Shown here piece by piece: positions 1 through 13,500 of a DNA stretch of 64,000 nucleotides. Position numbers and translations under genes: made by a program. Source of the stretch: Pseudocercospora fijiensis CIRAD86 (Eukaryota; Ascomycota; Dothideomycetes; Mycosphaerellales; Mycosphaerellaceae); assembly GCF_000340215.1 (NCBI RefSeq), contig NW_006921536.1:4663537-4727536 (forward strand). Direction: 5' to 3'. Under the pieces are notes generated by a model. That model was not told the DNA's origin. It was given only the letters and a program-made list of their open reading frames with translations, and did no database searches. Every line of letters begins with the position of its first letter. The stretch's first letter is position 1.

Positions 1-1640
1 AGACAGGCTAAGAGCAGCAAAGCGTCCTACGAGTCTTATTAGTTATATTTGTACTACTACTCGAAGAGGTCCGTTAACTATAGGCGATAAGATTTCTACG
101 TACACTAGTAGACTTTACCGTTCTAGCGATATATAGATGCTATAACGACGAAACAGTCAAGTATCTTAGGATAGCATTATACCGGATAAACGAATAGAAG
201 AATGTGTTTCGCCTATATAGGGTAACAAAGGCATAGAAGAGGGCCTAGCGGGAGGCGAAGGCTGCTACGCGAAGAACGAACGACCTAAATAACGACGATG
301 CGGTTACAACAAACGAGGACGACGAAGCTAACGAGCTAATAATAACACAAATAGAAGGGCACTTTAATATACCGAAATTCTACGGCATAATACATGCCCC
401 GAGCTATATTAAGACGTTCGGCAATCTTCTAGACTTAAATACTAGCTATTTCGAGCACAAACACTATAAACTACTAAAGCTTGCATTTCGGCTAATAAAT
501 AAGAAGCCTAGCTAGGAAGAAAGTATACTAGATAGCGATGCTAACAGATTGAATATATAGGCCGAAGACGATAAAGAATATATAGCAATCCCTACAAATG
601 CTCGCACTATTAAGGAGTATACGCAATAGCTAATAATGCTAACTGCAGTACGGCTAGTAGAGGACATCCTAGGATACTAGCCCGAGAAACAGAGGGACGG
701 AAAGAAATCGGTTAAGTAGATTACGATAAGGGAGGCTATAGCTATAATAGAAGAGAACTTAGGTCGCGACTTCTAACAAGCGATTGCGGTATTCGTACGG
801 TAATAGGGTGCCTACGATAAGAATAGCGCATTAAGTACCGTAGCCGACCCTAACGACATCGTAACGGACTATATATACGTCCTAGATATAGAGATCTACT
901 TCTACGGTAGAATCCGATACTAGAAGCCTACGGGTAAGGATATAGAACATCCTAACGTAGTAGCAGCCGACTTCGCGAGATATATACTAAACTAGGAGGG
1001 GCTCTACGGCAATAGACGTTATAATTTTATATAAGTATAGGAATACAACGTTAATTGTATAGAAACACCTAATAAATTAGCGGTTCGATTCGGCGGTCGC
1101 CTACTAGCTTAACTAAAGTACGTAATCTCGATTAATATAGAAATAGGAATCAAATATAGGAAGGGGCTTAGGACGAAACGGAGACCCGTTATAGGCGTTT
1201 TTGTTAAGCTTTACGACTATATTAACGACAAGAGCGAGTACAAGGATGCGTATAGTCTAACGACAATCCGGCTACGGCGTCTTTTACCGTACTATAGTAG
1301 ACTTAAAGGGCGACGGGTATATAGCCTACTACTAGTCTATTATATATTATATACCGTACCCGTAGACGAAGGCGCCCCGTATAGGACTCGCTATATTAAT
1401 AGTACAGTTGATTTCGAGACGTATAACACAATTTACGACGAGGAATAGGAGGATAAGGAAATGCGAGCCGTAAAGGCTTACGGGCGAGTAATAAAAAGGC
1501 AACGTGCCGTATAGAGTATATAGAAATCGCACCTCCGAAATATAGAGGACAATAATACTAAGGCGGCGAAGAATGATTTTATAGTTTATAGAGAACGTGT
1601 AAGACAGGATATAGCGACATACAGTAACGACGGTTAATAT
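1..1640 (+). pseudogene. Plavaka-like (CACTA-type) transposase, C-terminal part, RIP-inactivated
   Basis: Reading the plus strand through TAG/TAA codons gives a long basic protein. Near base 90-200 it reads like the Plavaka transposase core: VDFTVLAMYRCYNDETVKYL (ATA read as Met) resembles the family pattern LDFLYLAQY.(C/S)H.DETL.YL. About 60 residues further on, FNxPKFYGxxHAPSYIKTFG followed by a conserved FEHKHYK resembles the family's 'fnfPKlH.l.Hy...I..fG...E..H' segment. The start lies off the left edge. Downstream of these motifs the protein is Arg/Lys/Tyr rich with no domain I know. Family placement rests on these two motifs only. Nothing is expressible as it stands. Confidence 0.6.
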
Positions 1641-2004
1641 AATAGTAATATACTTGAAACTATAGTACTACTAGCATATTCTAGTTTAGACCGAGTCGAC
1701 TAATACGACCGAGTCGACGAGTCGATAAGTATTAATATAGTACTATACGAATAGTATAAACACTACTAACGACTACGACTACGAGCGACCTAGAGCGATC
1801 CTATATATATAAAAATTTACCGTATCGATCCTATCGATCGCGTCGATCCTATCGATCCTATCGATCCTAAGCGATCCGGATACGAGTTAGGTCGCGACTC
1901 GGTCGCTTAGGATCGCTTAGGATCGCTTAGGATCGCTTAGGATCGCTTAGGATCGACAGGATCGATAGGATCGACGCGATTAGAAAAAAAGTTTTCGTAA
2001 CGTA
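1640..2004. repeat. Subterminal repeat region closing the Plavaka-like element
   Basis: Bases 1,785-1,985 are built from CGATCCTA units on the left and the complementary TAGGATCG units on the right, meeting around a GATCCGGATAC core, so the stretch can fold back on itself. At least five consecutive TAGGATCGCT units occur at 1,915-1,965. Upstream (1,685-1,730) are GAGTCGAC repeats. The homology of Gypsy copy A to copy B starts at about 2,005, so this region is the right-hand end of the inserted DNA transposon. CACTA-type elements commonly carry such subterminal arrays. No terminal inverted repeat or target duplication can be checked because the other end is outside the window. Confidence 0.6.
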
Positions 2005-5000
2005 AGTAAGACCCTCTTAAGAAGTCGTAGTTATATCCTTAAGAGCCTTAGCCCGTAGGGTAAGAAGATCTACCCTAGTACGAATAGACCCCTAATCGTA
2101 AACGCTATGCGTGCGATAGGACAACTTAATAGAAAGAACGGCGTCCCTCCTAATTATAAGCTCTACTAGCGTAAGTCTAGTCGTGTCGATAATAGTAGTT
2201 CGATCCGCCTAGAGAAGGGCTAGAACGCGGGTAGAGATAGGAACGGACCTGTCCCCTCTATTAGTTATCTTAGATAGGGCATTAATTAAAGACCGATAGC
2301 TACGCTTAATAATAGCATTCGACTAAGGGTAGTACGGGGAGATACGAACGTTCTTCGCCCTATACGAAACAAGTAGTACTTAAACTTCTTTAGCTATATT
2401 GTTCGTAGCGTTGTCTAAGATAATCTCGTAAGGTGTTCCCTAGCGGCAAAATAGATCCTTAAATAGGAAGGTAGCTACATTACGAGCATTAATAGAGCCG
2501 CAGCCCTTATAGAAATAATAGGCCTCCGGCTATCGAGAAAGACTCTCTCGAATAATATATAGGCTATTATTACGGCTAAGATAGACTCTATCGCTATACT
2601 ACCGCTCCCTAACTAACTAGGTAGTAGGGATACGTAGCTCTCCTAGACGTCGGTAGCTGTTCCTAAAGTTGTACTTAGGACAGCTCTTATAGTAGCGGGA
2701 GACGTTAGCCTATACGCCGTCCTACTAGTAGCGTCGACGAAGGATATTAAAGGTACCCTCCGCCGCCCGGTAGCCGAGCTTATCGTAAACGGAACGAAGG
2801 ATTTCTTGTCGGGCTACTAGATCGTTAATAATACGCTAGAGCGGTATATTAACTATAGCCTATCGCTAAAGGATGCGATCCTTAATAAGGAACCTCCGAG
2901 AATAGCGAATAATACGACGGTATTAACTCTTTAATAGACCGGGAGCTCTCTTTGTATAGGTAAGGAAGTAGGCGATATTATAGGAGTCGTCGGAGTAGAC
3001 CCTATTAAGGATATTATCCCTACCTAGTTCGCCCGCCTTAGCATCGTCCTAGTCCTCGCCGTTAGTAGTAGGGTCTTCGTTAGGCTAGTTACTAGGTTAG
3101 TCGTCGGTAGTAGGCCTAGTAATTACCGGTATAGCGTTAATATAGAAGGCAGTAAAGAAGGTACGGTTAATAACCGCGTCGATATCCTCTTCTTCTATTA
3201 TCTCGGCGATATCCTCTTCTATAGTAGGCCTTCTAGAAAGGCTATCCGGTCTAGTATGCTTCTTACTAGGAATATAGAAGACGTCGAAATTAAACAAATA
3301 GATCTAGGTAACCTACCGAGCTATCGTAGAGTTAGGCAGGTCGGAGGCTATACGGTTAAGTTAATAGACTAGCGTCTAAGCGTCGACTTCTAGGCGAAAG
3401 AATACTCTAAAGAGCTAAGGTCGGAACTTCTTAAGAGCCTTATAGACACTAAGGCACTCTCGCTTGCTAGTATCGTATTAGGCCTTAATAGGTTTCTATA
3501 GACCGGACTCGTATCGGATAGAGTAACGTAAGGAGGGCTCCTTACGATTATACTATATTAGTATCTCGCCGTAGCCTTCCCCGCTCGAGTCGATAGTAAT
3601 AATTAGTAGACCTGCGCCTTCCGAGTAGTTAATAGAGGTAAGCGTAGGCGCGCTAACAAGTGCCTTAGTAACCTTATCCTTAGCGGCTTAGTAAACGGAG
3701 GTCTGTTTAAACTCTGCATCCTTCTTAAGTAAGGCATATAGAGGCTTATATACTAGCGTAAAGTTTTCGACCTAGATACGGAAGTAGGAGACTACTCTAA
3801 GCTAGATCCGGACATCTTTCTAATAGGTAGGGTCTAGCTAGGATACAATCTTTAGGACCCGTATATTGTTAGGATAGCGGCCGTTCTTGTTAGTAATAAA
3901 CCCGATAGTGTTTATACGCTTATATAGGAGCTAAAGCTTTTCCCTATATACTATTAAGTTAGCCCGCTCTAAGTCGTAGAGGACACTATAGAGGTTCTAG
4001 ATATATTTAAGAAAGAACCTACGGATGCTAGGCTCTACTTCTTTGTTATTATACCTAGTTTTAGGGCCTTTAATACTAATGTCGTCGAGGAAAGGCATCG
4101 TAGTATAAGAAATAAATACCGCGAGGACTTGATTTATAATACGCACGAACTAGGCTACTAAGTTAGTCGCCCCTTAGGGAAGGATAGTTTGTCTATATAG
4201 TCTAAGAGGCGTTTCGAAACTAGTTAGGTCTCTACTATCGGGGTAGAGAGGTATCTAGTCGTAGCCCGAGAATACATTAACTAGTAAGGCTACTATATAA
4301 TTAGTAAAGGCTTCCGAGAACCTATTAGTCTCCGGCGGAAGGTTAGCATCTCTAATCGTAACCGCGTTAAACTTCTAGGTAGCGTTAATTAGCCGATACT
4401 TCTTTAGTTCCCTAGGAGCTGTTTTCTTCTAAACTAGGAAGTATAGATTGCGATATAAGGTATAGGAAGGCTCTAAGGTGCTAGCCTTTATACGCTACCG
4501 TATTATGTTCTTAACTATACCTCTTAGGCTTAGGTTTAGCTTAAACCCTAGGTAAGCCTAAGGCTTATACTCGATCGTTCGGATCCTCTATAGAGGGGCA
4601 ACCTCCGGGTTAATCCTACCTAGATACGTAAAGTTATATACTAATACGGCTTCGCGATTGTATAGAAGCTCGTATAGCAAATCTAGTTTAAGATCCGAAA
4701 GCTCGATACTAGGTTTAATATTCGCTAGTCTCTCCGGCGTTAGCCTCGATCCCCTAGGAATAGCGGAAAACTTTTTAGTAATATACCTCTAGTCGTATAG
4801 ACTATCCCTAGGTATTAATATAGCTTCGCGGTTAAGGCACTTTTATCGCTAGTTAGGATTTCCGCTAGGATTAGACCTATCGGTTATATATACGCTGCCC
4901 TTTACGGGCTTAATCTTATTAGCTACCCTCTTATATAAGGTATATATACTAACCGCTCGTAATACCCGAGCCCTCTCTCTTTAACGTTAGGCCTAGAGAT

Positions 5001-8000
5001 TAGCGTAATAGAACAGCGCGTAAACTTTATTAGAAGTCTCCTTAAGTCGGTAGGTATATAGCTAGTAATCCTAATTTATAATTCCGGCGAAAACGTTAGA
5101 TTCCTAATAATACCTCTAGGGTGTTATTCGATCGGCGCTCTAATTAGTTAGTTCGGATTCGGGCTCGGGTAGATCCGCTTCCGGCGGCGATGCCTACGAT
5201 AGCATTATTACCGAGATTCGCGTACTAGGTAGTCGTTATACTATTATACTCGCTATCGCTTCGAGCATTCGTCTCCTTAGTATAGAGCCTAGAAACTAGC
5301 CTTGTCGTACGGAGCGGCGTACCTTTAGATATAACCTATTTAAGCTATATTAACTTATAGCGCAGATTGCCGGTCTTATAACCGCGCTATAGCGTTTCCC
5401 GAAGAGCGTTTAGAAGTAGTAAGGATATCCTCGTAGGACTTGTAGCTAGTGTTTCCGATATAACTAGTAAACACGACTCGGTTGCCTTTCTAGTTAGCGA
5501 TAGTTCCTTCCTAGGAGCTATCGTCGCAATTGCGCTAGATACCCCGGGTTATACGAGACTATAGACGACCTAGAATAATTAGCGTATTCGGGTTAGCGGC
5601 AATCTAGAAGGTAAAGGAAAAGCATATACCGAAAGCGTCTACTATAATATTATAGTAGGTACCTACTAGCGTAACCTCCCTATTTACTCCCTATATACTA
5701 AGGGAAATATCTCTATTTATTAGTAGTCGGAGCTGTTTAGCCTAGCGCTTACTTATAATAAGTAACTCTAAACTATTATTAAGCATTACTAGCAACTACT
5801 AACTATAGCTTCCGATAGTAACTTAAATATAGATAGTAGGAACGACGGTAAAGGAACGGGTAACTGCGGAAAGGTCTATATTATTAGGGATAGAGTAAAG
5901 TTCCTTAGGTTGAGGAGGTCCTACTCGACCGATTTATTAGCTAGTAAATCGGATAGCCTTAATAGAAACTAAAACCAAAGCAGGGTCGGCATTATTATTA
6001 TCCCCTCGGCCTATCTCCTTAATCCCCTTTTCGTTAGTATTATCGATAGTCTCCTAGCTCTCGTAGGTTACTAATTCGCCTTCTACTAACTCCTAGGCCC
6101 CTAAAAATTTAGGAAGGAACTATAGGGAAGAGACGTCGATATAGTCCTCTCGCCCCTATTTACGTCGGAGGGCTACGAGATCTTTTATAAAGGTAGCATC
6201 GTTAAGGATTCGGCTCTAGAACAGGTTAGTAGGTAAACTATATACTAATAGCTCTCCTATAGATACGTTAGACTTAAGGTCTAGGAACTATAAAGCCTAG
6301 AAAAGAGTATTTGCCTTTATATCGTAAGAGTTAGTAGGCCCGGCACTATACTTCTTTATATACCTATTAAAGCGAAAGCTCTTTAGGTCGGCTAACTTTC
6401 GTTTGTAGGCCGGCGGGTTAGCTAGGCCTAGGGTACTACTAAGGTCGGTAGTATTATTCTCTATATCGATATCGGGAGTCTCTAGTACCTCTAGAGTAGC
6501 TATACTAGCTCGGATTGCACGGTCTTTAGCTGTCTAGAGTGTCTTAGTCTTAGCGACTAATTCTCGCTGTTTCTTAGCCTTATTAGCTGCCTACTTTTTA
6601 AGTATCCTAGTAGGGGCTGCCGCACTAGGGCGGGTAGGGTTCTACGGGCTCTTACCCTTGCCCTAGGACTAGGTTTAGGACCTTGTAGCAGCGTAGACAT
6701 CTACGCTATTCTTAGTAACCGCGTAAATATTAGTAACTGCGTCCGGGTCCTAAGAAACAAAGTTAACTTTAATAGGATTAGTAGTACCGTTACTACTCCG
6801 CTCCTTAACCTGTTTTGCCCTAACCTTCTAAGTTTCTCGTTTAGTAATAGCGGCGAGGGTACTATTCCTAGTATCCCTAAACTCAATTTTGCTACTATAC
6901 TTCTTCTCTAGAAGACTCCTAAGTTAAGGCAGCTTCGGGGCTCTACGATCCTACTCGAAGTTAATCTTGTCGCCGGTATCGGTATAGTAGAACTAACTAT
7001 CTACTTATATAACGAGCTTCCTTCTAAGAAGCTCCTTCTAGATAGGATAGTCTAATTAAACATGTTTAAAACCGCCGTATATCTAGTACTTGCTATCTAA
7101 GTTAGAATAGATCTTCCGTATAGCGTAGACGTTAACTAAAGGGGCCTTAGGGCAGTTAGGATCGGAAACCTAGTAGACTAGTAGCATATCCCCTAGTATA
7201 CTAGCATTAATAACCTCTCTAACTCGCTATAGTGCTTTCGTATTAAGGTTAAGCTAGGCTAGGGATTTAGCTAAGTCCGCAACGTCCTAAGAGTGCTTAG
7301 TAATAGTTAGAGTTACGGTCTTAGGACCGCTCTGCGACTTAGGAAGGAACTTAGGTCCTTTACTTCCTAAGGCGTCGCTCTTTACCTAAGCTAGGTTATT
7401 CCGGTCCTCGCCGTAAATAAACTTCTTCGCATCGGCGGAGCTATTAATATCGTCCTTAATAGCCTCTAGGACCTCTTTATACTTCCTAAAGGTCTCGGGA
7501 TTAGCTTCGCTAAGCTTATAGCGACAGAAGACACGCTTAGCCGTAGACTACGGTAACCCTTTAAGGAGTAGCCTCGTTCTCTAGGAATTCTCGAGGTCCT
7601 ACTAGTCGATACCGTCCGCTAACTTAACAAACTCGCGGATATACTCCTTTAGGTCGTTATCTTCGGTACGCCTCTCTATATAGAGGTTCTTAAGCTACGT
7701 ACGACTACCTTTAATGCGACGGCTATCGCGATCCTAATACTCCCTTATAAAGGCCTACTTAAAGACCTCCTAGTCGGTATCAGACTTGTCGTCCTTTTCT
7801 AGGTAGCTAACTAGGGTTCTAAGGGTTCGGTAAAGCTTAGTAATAGTAGTCCTCGTAAGGGACCGGACCTTGTACTAGTCCGACTCCTCTTCGAGTCTAT
7901 ACTCGGCTAAGTTGTCCTTAAAGCGTTCTACGTGCGCCGTAGCGTTCTACCCTTCGAATAAAGGGTTCCTACTACTTCCTAGCTCTAGCGGGCGACGCCT

Positions 8001-8207
8001 ATTCTAACGGAGAAGGTTAGTTTGCTCTTAAATTATCTTTATAACGATATTATAGAGAGCCTCGGGCGTAGAAGGCTCGATAGCCCCTAGGTCGATAGCG
8101 CTTATAATAACCGGTCGTCGTCTGATTTCTTCGTTAATAGGGTCCGGTAGGTTATTAGATTCCGAAGATTCCGCTAATTCGTAATACTCGCTTTCGCTAG
8201 AGCTTAT
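2005..8207 (-). pseudogene. gag-pol of Gypsy copy A, RIP-inactivated and 3'-truncated
   Basis: The start codon at 8,205-8,207 is ATA (ATG before RIP), followed by an acidic Ser/Glu-rich start, as in copy B. The order on the minus strand is gag with a degraded CCHC knuckle (about 7,050), reverse transcriptase (about 4,700-4,000), RNase H ending at 3,300 and then integrase. A surviving open stretch at 3,097-3,297 carries the RNase H end signature FDVFYIPSKKHTRPDSLSRR. It is followed by an acidic EEEDID linker and the integrase zinc-binding region. Most Gln/Trp codons are stops. Confidence 0.8.
5103..5130. repeat. CCCCGGGG-type palindrome, copy A pol
   Basis: A decayed copy of the 23-bp palindrome (half-site AATRCTACCCC), at the position equivalent to 26,943-26,966 in copy B. 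Here the centre has become CCTCTAGGG. Confidence 0.55.
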
Positions 8208-9025
8208 TCGATTATTATAAAGTAGTTAAAATAAAATGCTATAGGAAAGTGTTTTTAGTATATATTATAGGTTTAGTTTGTTTCGATATTGCTATACGAG
8301 AAAATAGTATGCTAGGCTGTTTTCTTCTAATGTTACCCCCGGGGTAGTATTAGAGTTTAGCCTCCTAGAGGTCGCCTAGACACCCCTAGGAGCTTTAATT
8401 TAGTAAGTTTAGACAAAAGCCGCTCGGAGGAAGGAACTGCAATCTCTATTTATACCTAGATCCTAGAAACTAGCTACTTTACTAACTATCGTTATCTCCT
8501 TTAGCTAGGCGGGGGGGTAGGGACCTTCTTTTTCTAGTAGAAGGCTAAGTACTATCCGAACGAGGTAGTAAATCCCGAAGTAATCTACCCGGTTAATAGG
8601 GGAACTGTCTAGGTATCCGACCTATAATCTAGAAATTGCTATCGTATAGATAGTCTTAGCAAACTAAGCAAGGCCGATAGGTAATTAATCTATCTCCTCC
8701 TTAGGCGGGCGGTAGCTTATCTCGAGTAAGTGGTGCTAAATAGGTCTTCGACCCGGAGCCGAGTCCTTAGAAGCTAGCTATAGTTATAGACTAGGCCCTA
8801 AGCTGTAACAGTCCTAAGGGTTTATAGCTTTTTAGGGTTAAAGCGATGCCCTCGTTAAGAGGTTTCTCTACTTGTCGTAACGGCCCCTTAAGATACTTCG
8901 GTATCGTCCGTATCGTAGGCTCTTATCGTACCCTCGCTTCGGTTATAGCTATTCGTACCTAGAGACTACCTTTAATATACCCGAACCTGTTAGATATAAA
9001 GAGATAGCCCTACCTTCGGCTCTAA
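8208..9025. other. Leader between 5' LTR and gag of Gypsy copy A
   Basis: About 820 bases with no reading frame I can support. It matches 23,036-23,848 of copy B and contains the palindrome at 8,329-8,351. It is the 5' untranslated leader of the retrotransposon. Confidence 0.6.
8329..8351. repeat. CCCCGGGG-type palindrome, copy A leader
   Basis: AATGTTACCCC then CGGGGTAGTATT: near-perfect dyad symmetry with only transition mismatches. The flanks TTCT/AGAG extend the dyad. It lies about 120 bases upstream of gag. Confidence 0.75.
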
Positions 9026-9267
9026 TAAAGGACGGAAACTAATACTACTACTACTACTTATAGCAATAGTATAGGCTACTAAGGGTAATATAACCTATAG
9101 TAATATAGGCAGCTATGTTTAGTAAGATAGGATAACGAGACTATCGCTTAGGCTAATAACTAGAGCCCTGCAATATAGGTATTATAGAAGTATAATATAA
9201 ACAATGTGCTATACGAGGTTAATAATCTATCTACTCTATAGAAGGAGGCCTCTTATATAGGCTCAAA
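9026..9267 (-). repeat. 5' LTR of Gypsy copy A, first segment (242 bp)
   Basis: Matches the LTRs of copy B at 22,757-23,035 and 51,107-51,385 in reverse complement. With the 37-bp segment at 14,204-14,240 it totals 279 bp, the same as both B LTRs. It is split by the LINE at 9,268-14,190. The 13-bp ATATAGGCTCAAA at 9,255-9,267 is one copy of the LINE target duplication. Confidence 0.9.
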
Positions 9268-9319
9268 GTCTATATCTGTACTCTATATAGCATTGCTAGG
9301 CTTTAGAATCTCGCCAAAA

Positions 9320-10590
9320 ATGGCAGCGAACAATTAGAGACGAAGGGAAGACAGTTAAGAAGGAAGGGAGGACGAATAGAAAGCACTATATACTAGGGCA
9401 GAGGAGGTGCTAAAGGCGGAAGATAGAAGAACCCCTAAGAGGGTATATAGGATAATGATCTTAGAACTCCTTAGAAGACTGAAAGCAATCTACAACTAGG
9501 CAAGCTACGTAATTACAAAGGTAGCTAATACAGTCGTAGCAAAGATTACGAAGAAACAATAGGAGACAAGCCTAAACTACCGCACCTAGGCAGCAGTAGC
9601 TAGTTAGGAGGCGCTAAAACCCCCGAGGATAGTAGTTAGAGTCTATATTACGGACCTATAGGAGCAAAAGGAAATCTAAGGACTTATAGGAAAAGAGATT
9701 ATAGAAAGAATTGCAGTTAAAGAAGTAATTAGGGCTAGGAACGAAGGTAAAGGGGTAATTAAGCTGTTTATAGTATAAGAGCAGGACAAAAAGAAGCTAG
9801 AAACACAAAAAGAATAGACAACTAAGATAGGGAAAACAGCAAAGGTCTCCTAATAGCAATTTATGATTATAGCCTATAGTATAATAAGAAACTTTAAGGA
9901 AGAACAGGATGTTAAGAGCCTATAGAGACAAAACCAAGCTACATGCCTAGGCCTAAAGATTATAAAAGTAGCATAGATTAAAAGGAAAATTGAAGAGACT
10001 AAGAAGCAGTCTTCCCTAATTATCTAGGTAGGGAGTGCAGAGTAAGCTAATATAGTGCTAGACTAGGGGTTATTCTAGGACTTTAAAAGATTAGAAACAG
10101 AGATATACAGAAGCAACTATAGGATAATGCAGTGCTTCAAATGTTAGTACTATAGACACTTAGCAGCTAAGTATACAAAGACAACTAACACCTGCTCCTA
10201 TTATATAGGGGATTACTAGGTTAAAGAATGTAAAGCATATAAGGGAGAGGCAAGATATATATACTATACTAAAAGACACCCCTCTTAGGCGAAGGAATGC
10301 CTAGTAAGAATATAGGCAGCTAGGAAGGCAAAGGAAGCTAGAATCAATACACTAAAAAGATATATAATAAGCTAAGGCAGCTAGGTGCAGAAGCAACCTA
10401 GCTAAGTGCTACAAAAGAGGTCTAGACAAGATAATAGGTTTACATTTAGGGCCTTACTAGCATAAGAGAGTCACTAGCAACTAGGGAGACTAAGATACCT
10501 TAACATTATAGGAAAGGAAGCAGGGCAGATAAAGCTTAGTTAAATATTAGTCTAAAGTAAGGGAAGACTAAAGGAAAACTTATAGGGAAA
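9320..10590 (+). pseudogene. LINE ORF1, nucleic-acid-binding protein with CCHC knuckles, RIP-inactivated
   Basis: ATG at 9,320 follows a CCAAAA context. The first half is charged and Lys/Glu rich, as expected for a coiled-coil region. At about 10,130-10,310 three tandem Cys/His motifs are recognisable, starting with CFKCxYYRHLAAK, in which some Cys/His have changed to Tyr by RIP. This matches the gag-like ORF1 of Tad-clade fungal LINEs. The end is approximate; the frame runs to the start of ORF2. TAG codons replace Gln/Trp throughout. Confidence 0.7.
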
Positions 10591-13500
10591 TAATATAGAT
10601 AAAACCTAATAAACATTGCAATATTACTGAACATTATATAGTACAATGTTAACAAGAGTAAAGATAAGGTACAGAGGAGCTTCCTTTAAGCACTAAACCT
10701 AAAAGAATATTACATTATTGCAATCTAAGAGCCCTAGCTCAACCTATATACAAAGAGACTAGCAACAGTTAAAGATCTAAGATACTACCTAATTATCTAC
10801 AACTAGGGAGCCCTAAGGATATGCATCTACATTAGCAAGGAGATAGATACAGAAACCTAGCAGGCTATACTATAGGAGGATAGGGACCTAATATTAGTTT
10901 AAGTAGAGATATCCTAAGGCACACTCTAAGTCTACTATATATACAACCTACTACTAGACTTAAGAAGCAGTACCTAACTAAAAACCCTAGAAAGACTACC
11001 TAGAGTTATCTAGGGGAACACCTACTAAATCCTACTTAGGGATTTCAACCTCTACTACCCCCTCTAGGGCTTAGACTTTACCCTAGCTTACTACTTCCTA
11101 GTAGGAAGACTGATTAATATAATAGAGAGGGAAGGAATAGAAATTGTTACCCTAAAGGGACTAATTACTTAGGAGGCAAGAGGAAGCAGTAGCATACTAG
11201 ACCTATACTTTATATTATACTAGATTAGGAATAGGATTATAAGATACAGGATCAACTAGGAGCTAGAAGAATTATTAGACTACTTCCCGGTATAGATTGA
11301 GCTAAATATCTAAGCTAATTAGGAAAGGGAACTAGAGGAGAAGCTTAACTAGAAAGGTACCTAATAGGATAGGATTAGGGAGGAACTAGAAAGGGACCTA
11401 AAACTAGAGGAACTCTTAATAAAGCACCTCCTAAGGCTAGAGGACATTAACAAAGCAGTAGAAGAACTAATAGGAATCCTAAAACAGGTAGCTAGAAAGC
11501 ATACCCTAGCAAAGAAACATTTACTATACTAGCAACTATACTAGACTAGTAAGTATATAAGGAAGGTTAAAGTAGCAAGGAAGGCTAGGAGGTAGTAGAC
11601 ATAAACCTATACCTAGGAAGTATAGGACAACTACAACAAAGCCTACTAGGAAAAGAAGATCTAGATTAAGAAGGACAAGATATAAGAATAGAGATCTATA
11701 ATAGGAATAATTATAAAGAAACTAGAGGAGATATAGAGGATAGCTAAATAGGTAAGGAGACCTAAATAGGACAAAGATATACTACTACAATTCCCGGACA
11801 TTATAGACTAATAAGGACAAATGCAGACTATAATAGAAGGGAAAGCAAGAGCCCTAGGCTAACACTTCTTCTATAGAAAAGTATAAGCAGACCTATTAGA
11901 TATAAAGGAGAAAGAATAAGAGACTCTACTACTAGGCACACTAAGAGATACCTAGGTCAAACCCGAAACTATTAAAAGGATCCTAAAGAAAATTCTAGGC
12001 AATAAGGCACTAGGAGAAGACAAGATCTATAATAAACTTCTAAAAGCATATAGGAAGGGGCTAGCCCTAGCACTAGCTAATATCTTTTTATAAAGCCTAG
12101 CACTAGGACACTACCTAAGACTATTTAGGAAGTCCCTAATAGTAGTGCTAAGGAAGCCCTAGAAGGAAGACTATACGTAGCTTAAGGCCTATAGACTAAT
12201 AGCCCTACTCAATATAATAGGTAAGGTACTAGAAAAAATTGTCGCTAAAAGGCTAATAACCTTTACCGAGGAAAGGAATATCCTTCCTAAAGGCTAGATA
12301 GGAGGAAGAAAGAAGAGGTCAACACTAACAGCTATAGAACTAATTACAGAATAGATTAAGCATATCTAGCACTATAGTCAAAACTAGGTAGCAACCCTCC
12401 TCTCCCTTAATATCTTAGGAGCCTTTAATAATGTCTCCTATAAAAGGCTCCTATATATACTTAAATAGAAGGCTATACTAAACTGGATAGTCTAATTTAT
12501 CTAGTCCTTCCTATAGGAAAGGTCAATACAGCTTATTCTAGGCAAATTCAAATCAGACCTAATACTAACTAAAAAGGGAATCCCCTAAGGATTAACACTC
12601 TCCCTAATCCTCTTCCTTATCTTTATAGTAGACCTACTCCCACTCCTAGAATCAAGAAACATATTAGCATTAGGGTTTATAGATAATACAAACATCCTAG
12701 CCTAGTCTAAGATAATAGAAACCAACTATAAGATCCTAGAAGAGAAGCACTAGGAGTATAAAAAATAGGCAAAGAGATATAGAGCAAAATTCGCCCTAGA
12801 AAAATACTAGCTTATCTACTTTAGTAAGGCTAAATCAACCTATAATATGAAGCAATTAATTACTATCTAAGGCTTTGAAACCTAACTATTAGTAGAGCTT
12901 AGGGTACTAGGGATCTAGCTAGACCTAAAACTAAATTATGGACTATAAGTAAAGAAGGCAAAGCAGAGGGCAGATGCTAATATATAATCCATTAATAGGC
13001 TTATAGCCTCTATATAGGGGGCTACATTCGAGAAAGCTAAAGTTATATATAAAGTAATTGTCAAGCTAGTAATACTATATAGAGCACAGATATAGATAGC
13101 CTAGGAGAAAACACTAAAGAGGATCGAGCAACTAGTTAGCAGGTCCTAAACCTAAGGCCTAAAGAAAATCCTAGGAGTATATAAAACTATACCTATAAGG
13201 GTAGTAGAAATGGAATTAGGGATCCTACTAGTCAAACAATACTTTAAGGGACTAAGATACTAATATATAGTAAAGACAATAGAATACCTAGCCTAACAGA
13301 CTATCTAAAAGGCACTAGACAAGATAAAAGCCTAGTATATTAGGACTAGGAGGCGAGACAGACTATAAATGACTCCCTAGAAAGTTAAAGACCTAGAGCA
13401 CTATAGAGTCTTAATAAGAGAAATGCTAGAGAAAGAGCTTTAGGGACTAAATATAAGGCTAAAGGAAGACAAACTAAAGAGAGAGAAACAAAGCCTAGTA

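Larger units (their letters stand above)
2005..9025 (-). mobile_element. Gypsy LTR retrotransposon copy A, internal region (same family as copy B)
   Basis: This is the reverse complement of copy B (23,036-30,070) over its whole length, including the gag start region and the spacer between LTR and gag. It is cut at about 2,005 inside the integrase by the Plavaka-like element, so its 3' LTR is missing. Its 5' LTR lies at 9,026-9,267 plus 14,204-14,240. Gag reads downward from 8,207 and pol ends at the cut. Copy A was inserted into Gypsy copy C, because LTR base 14,240 abuts C's integrase. Confidence 0.85.
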
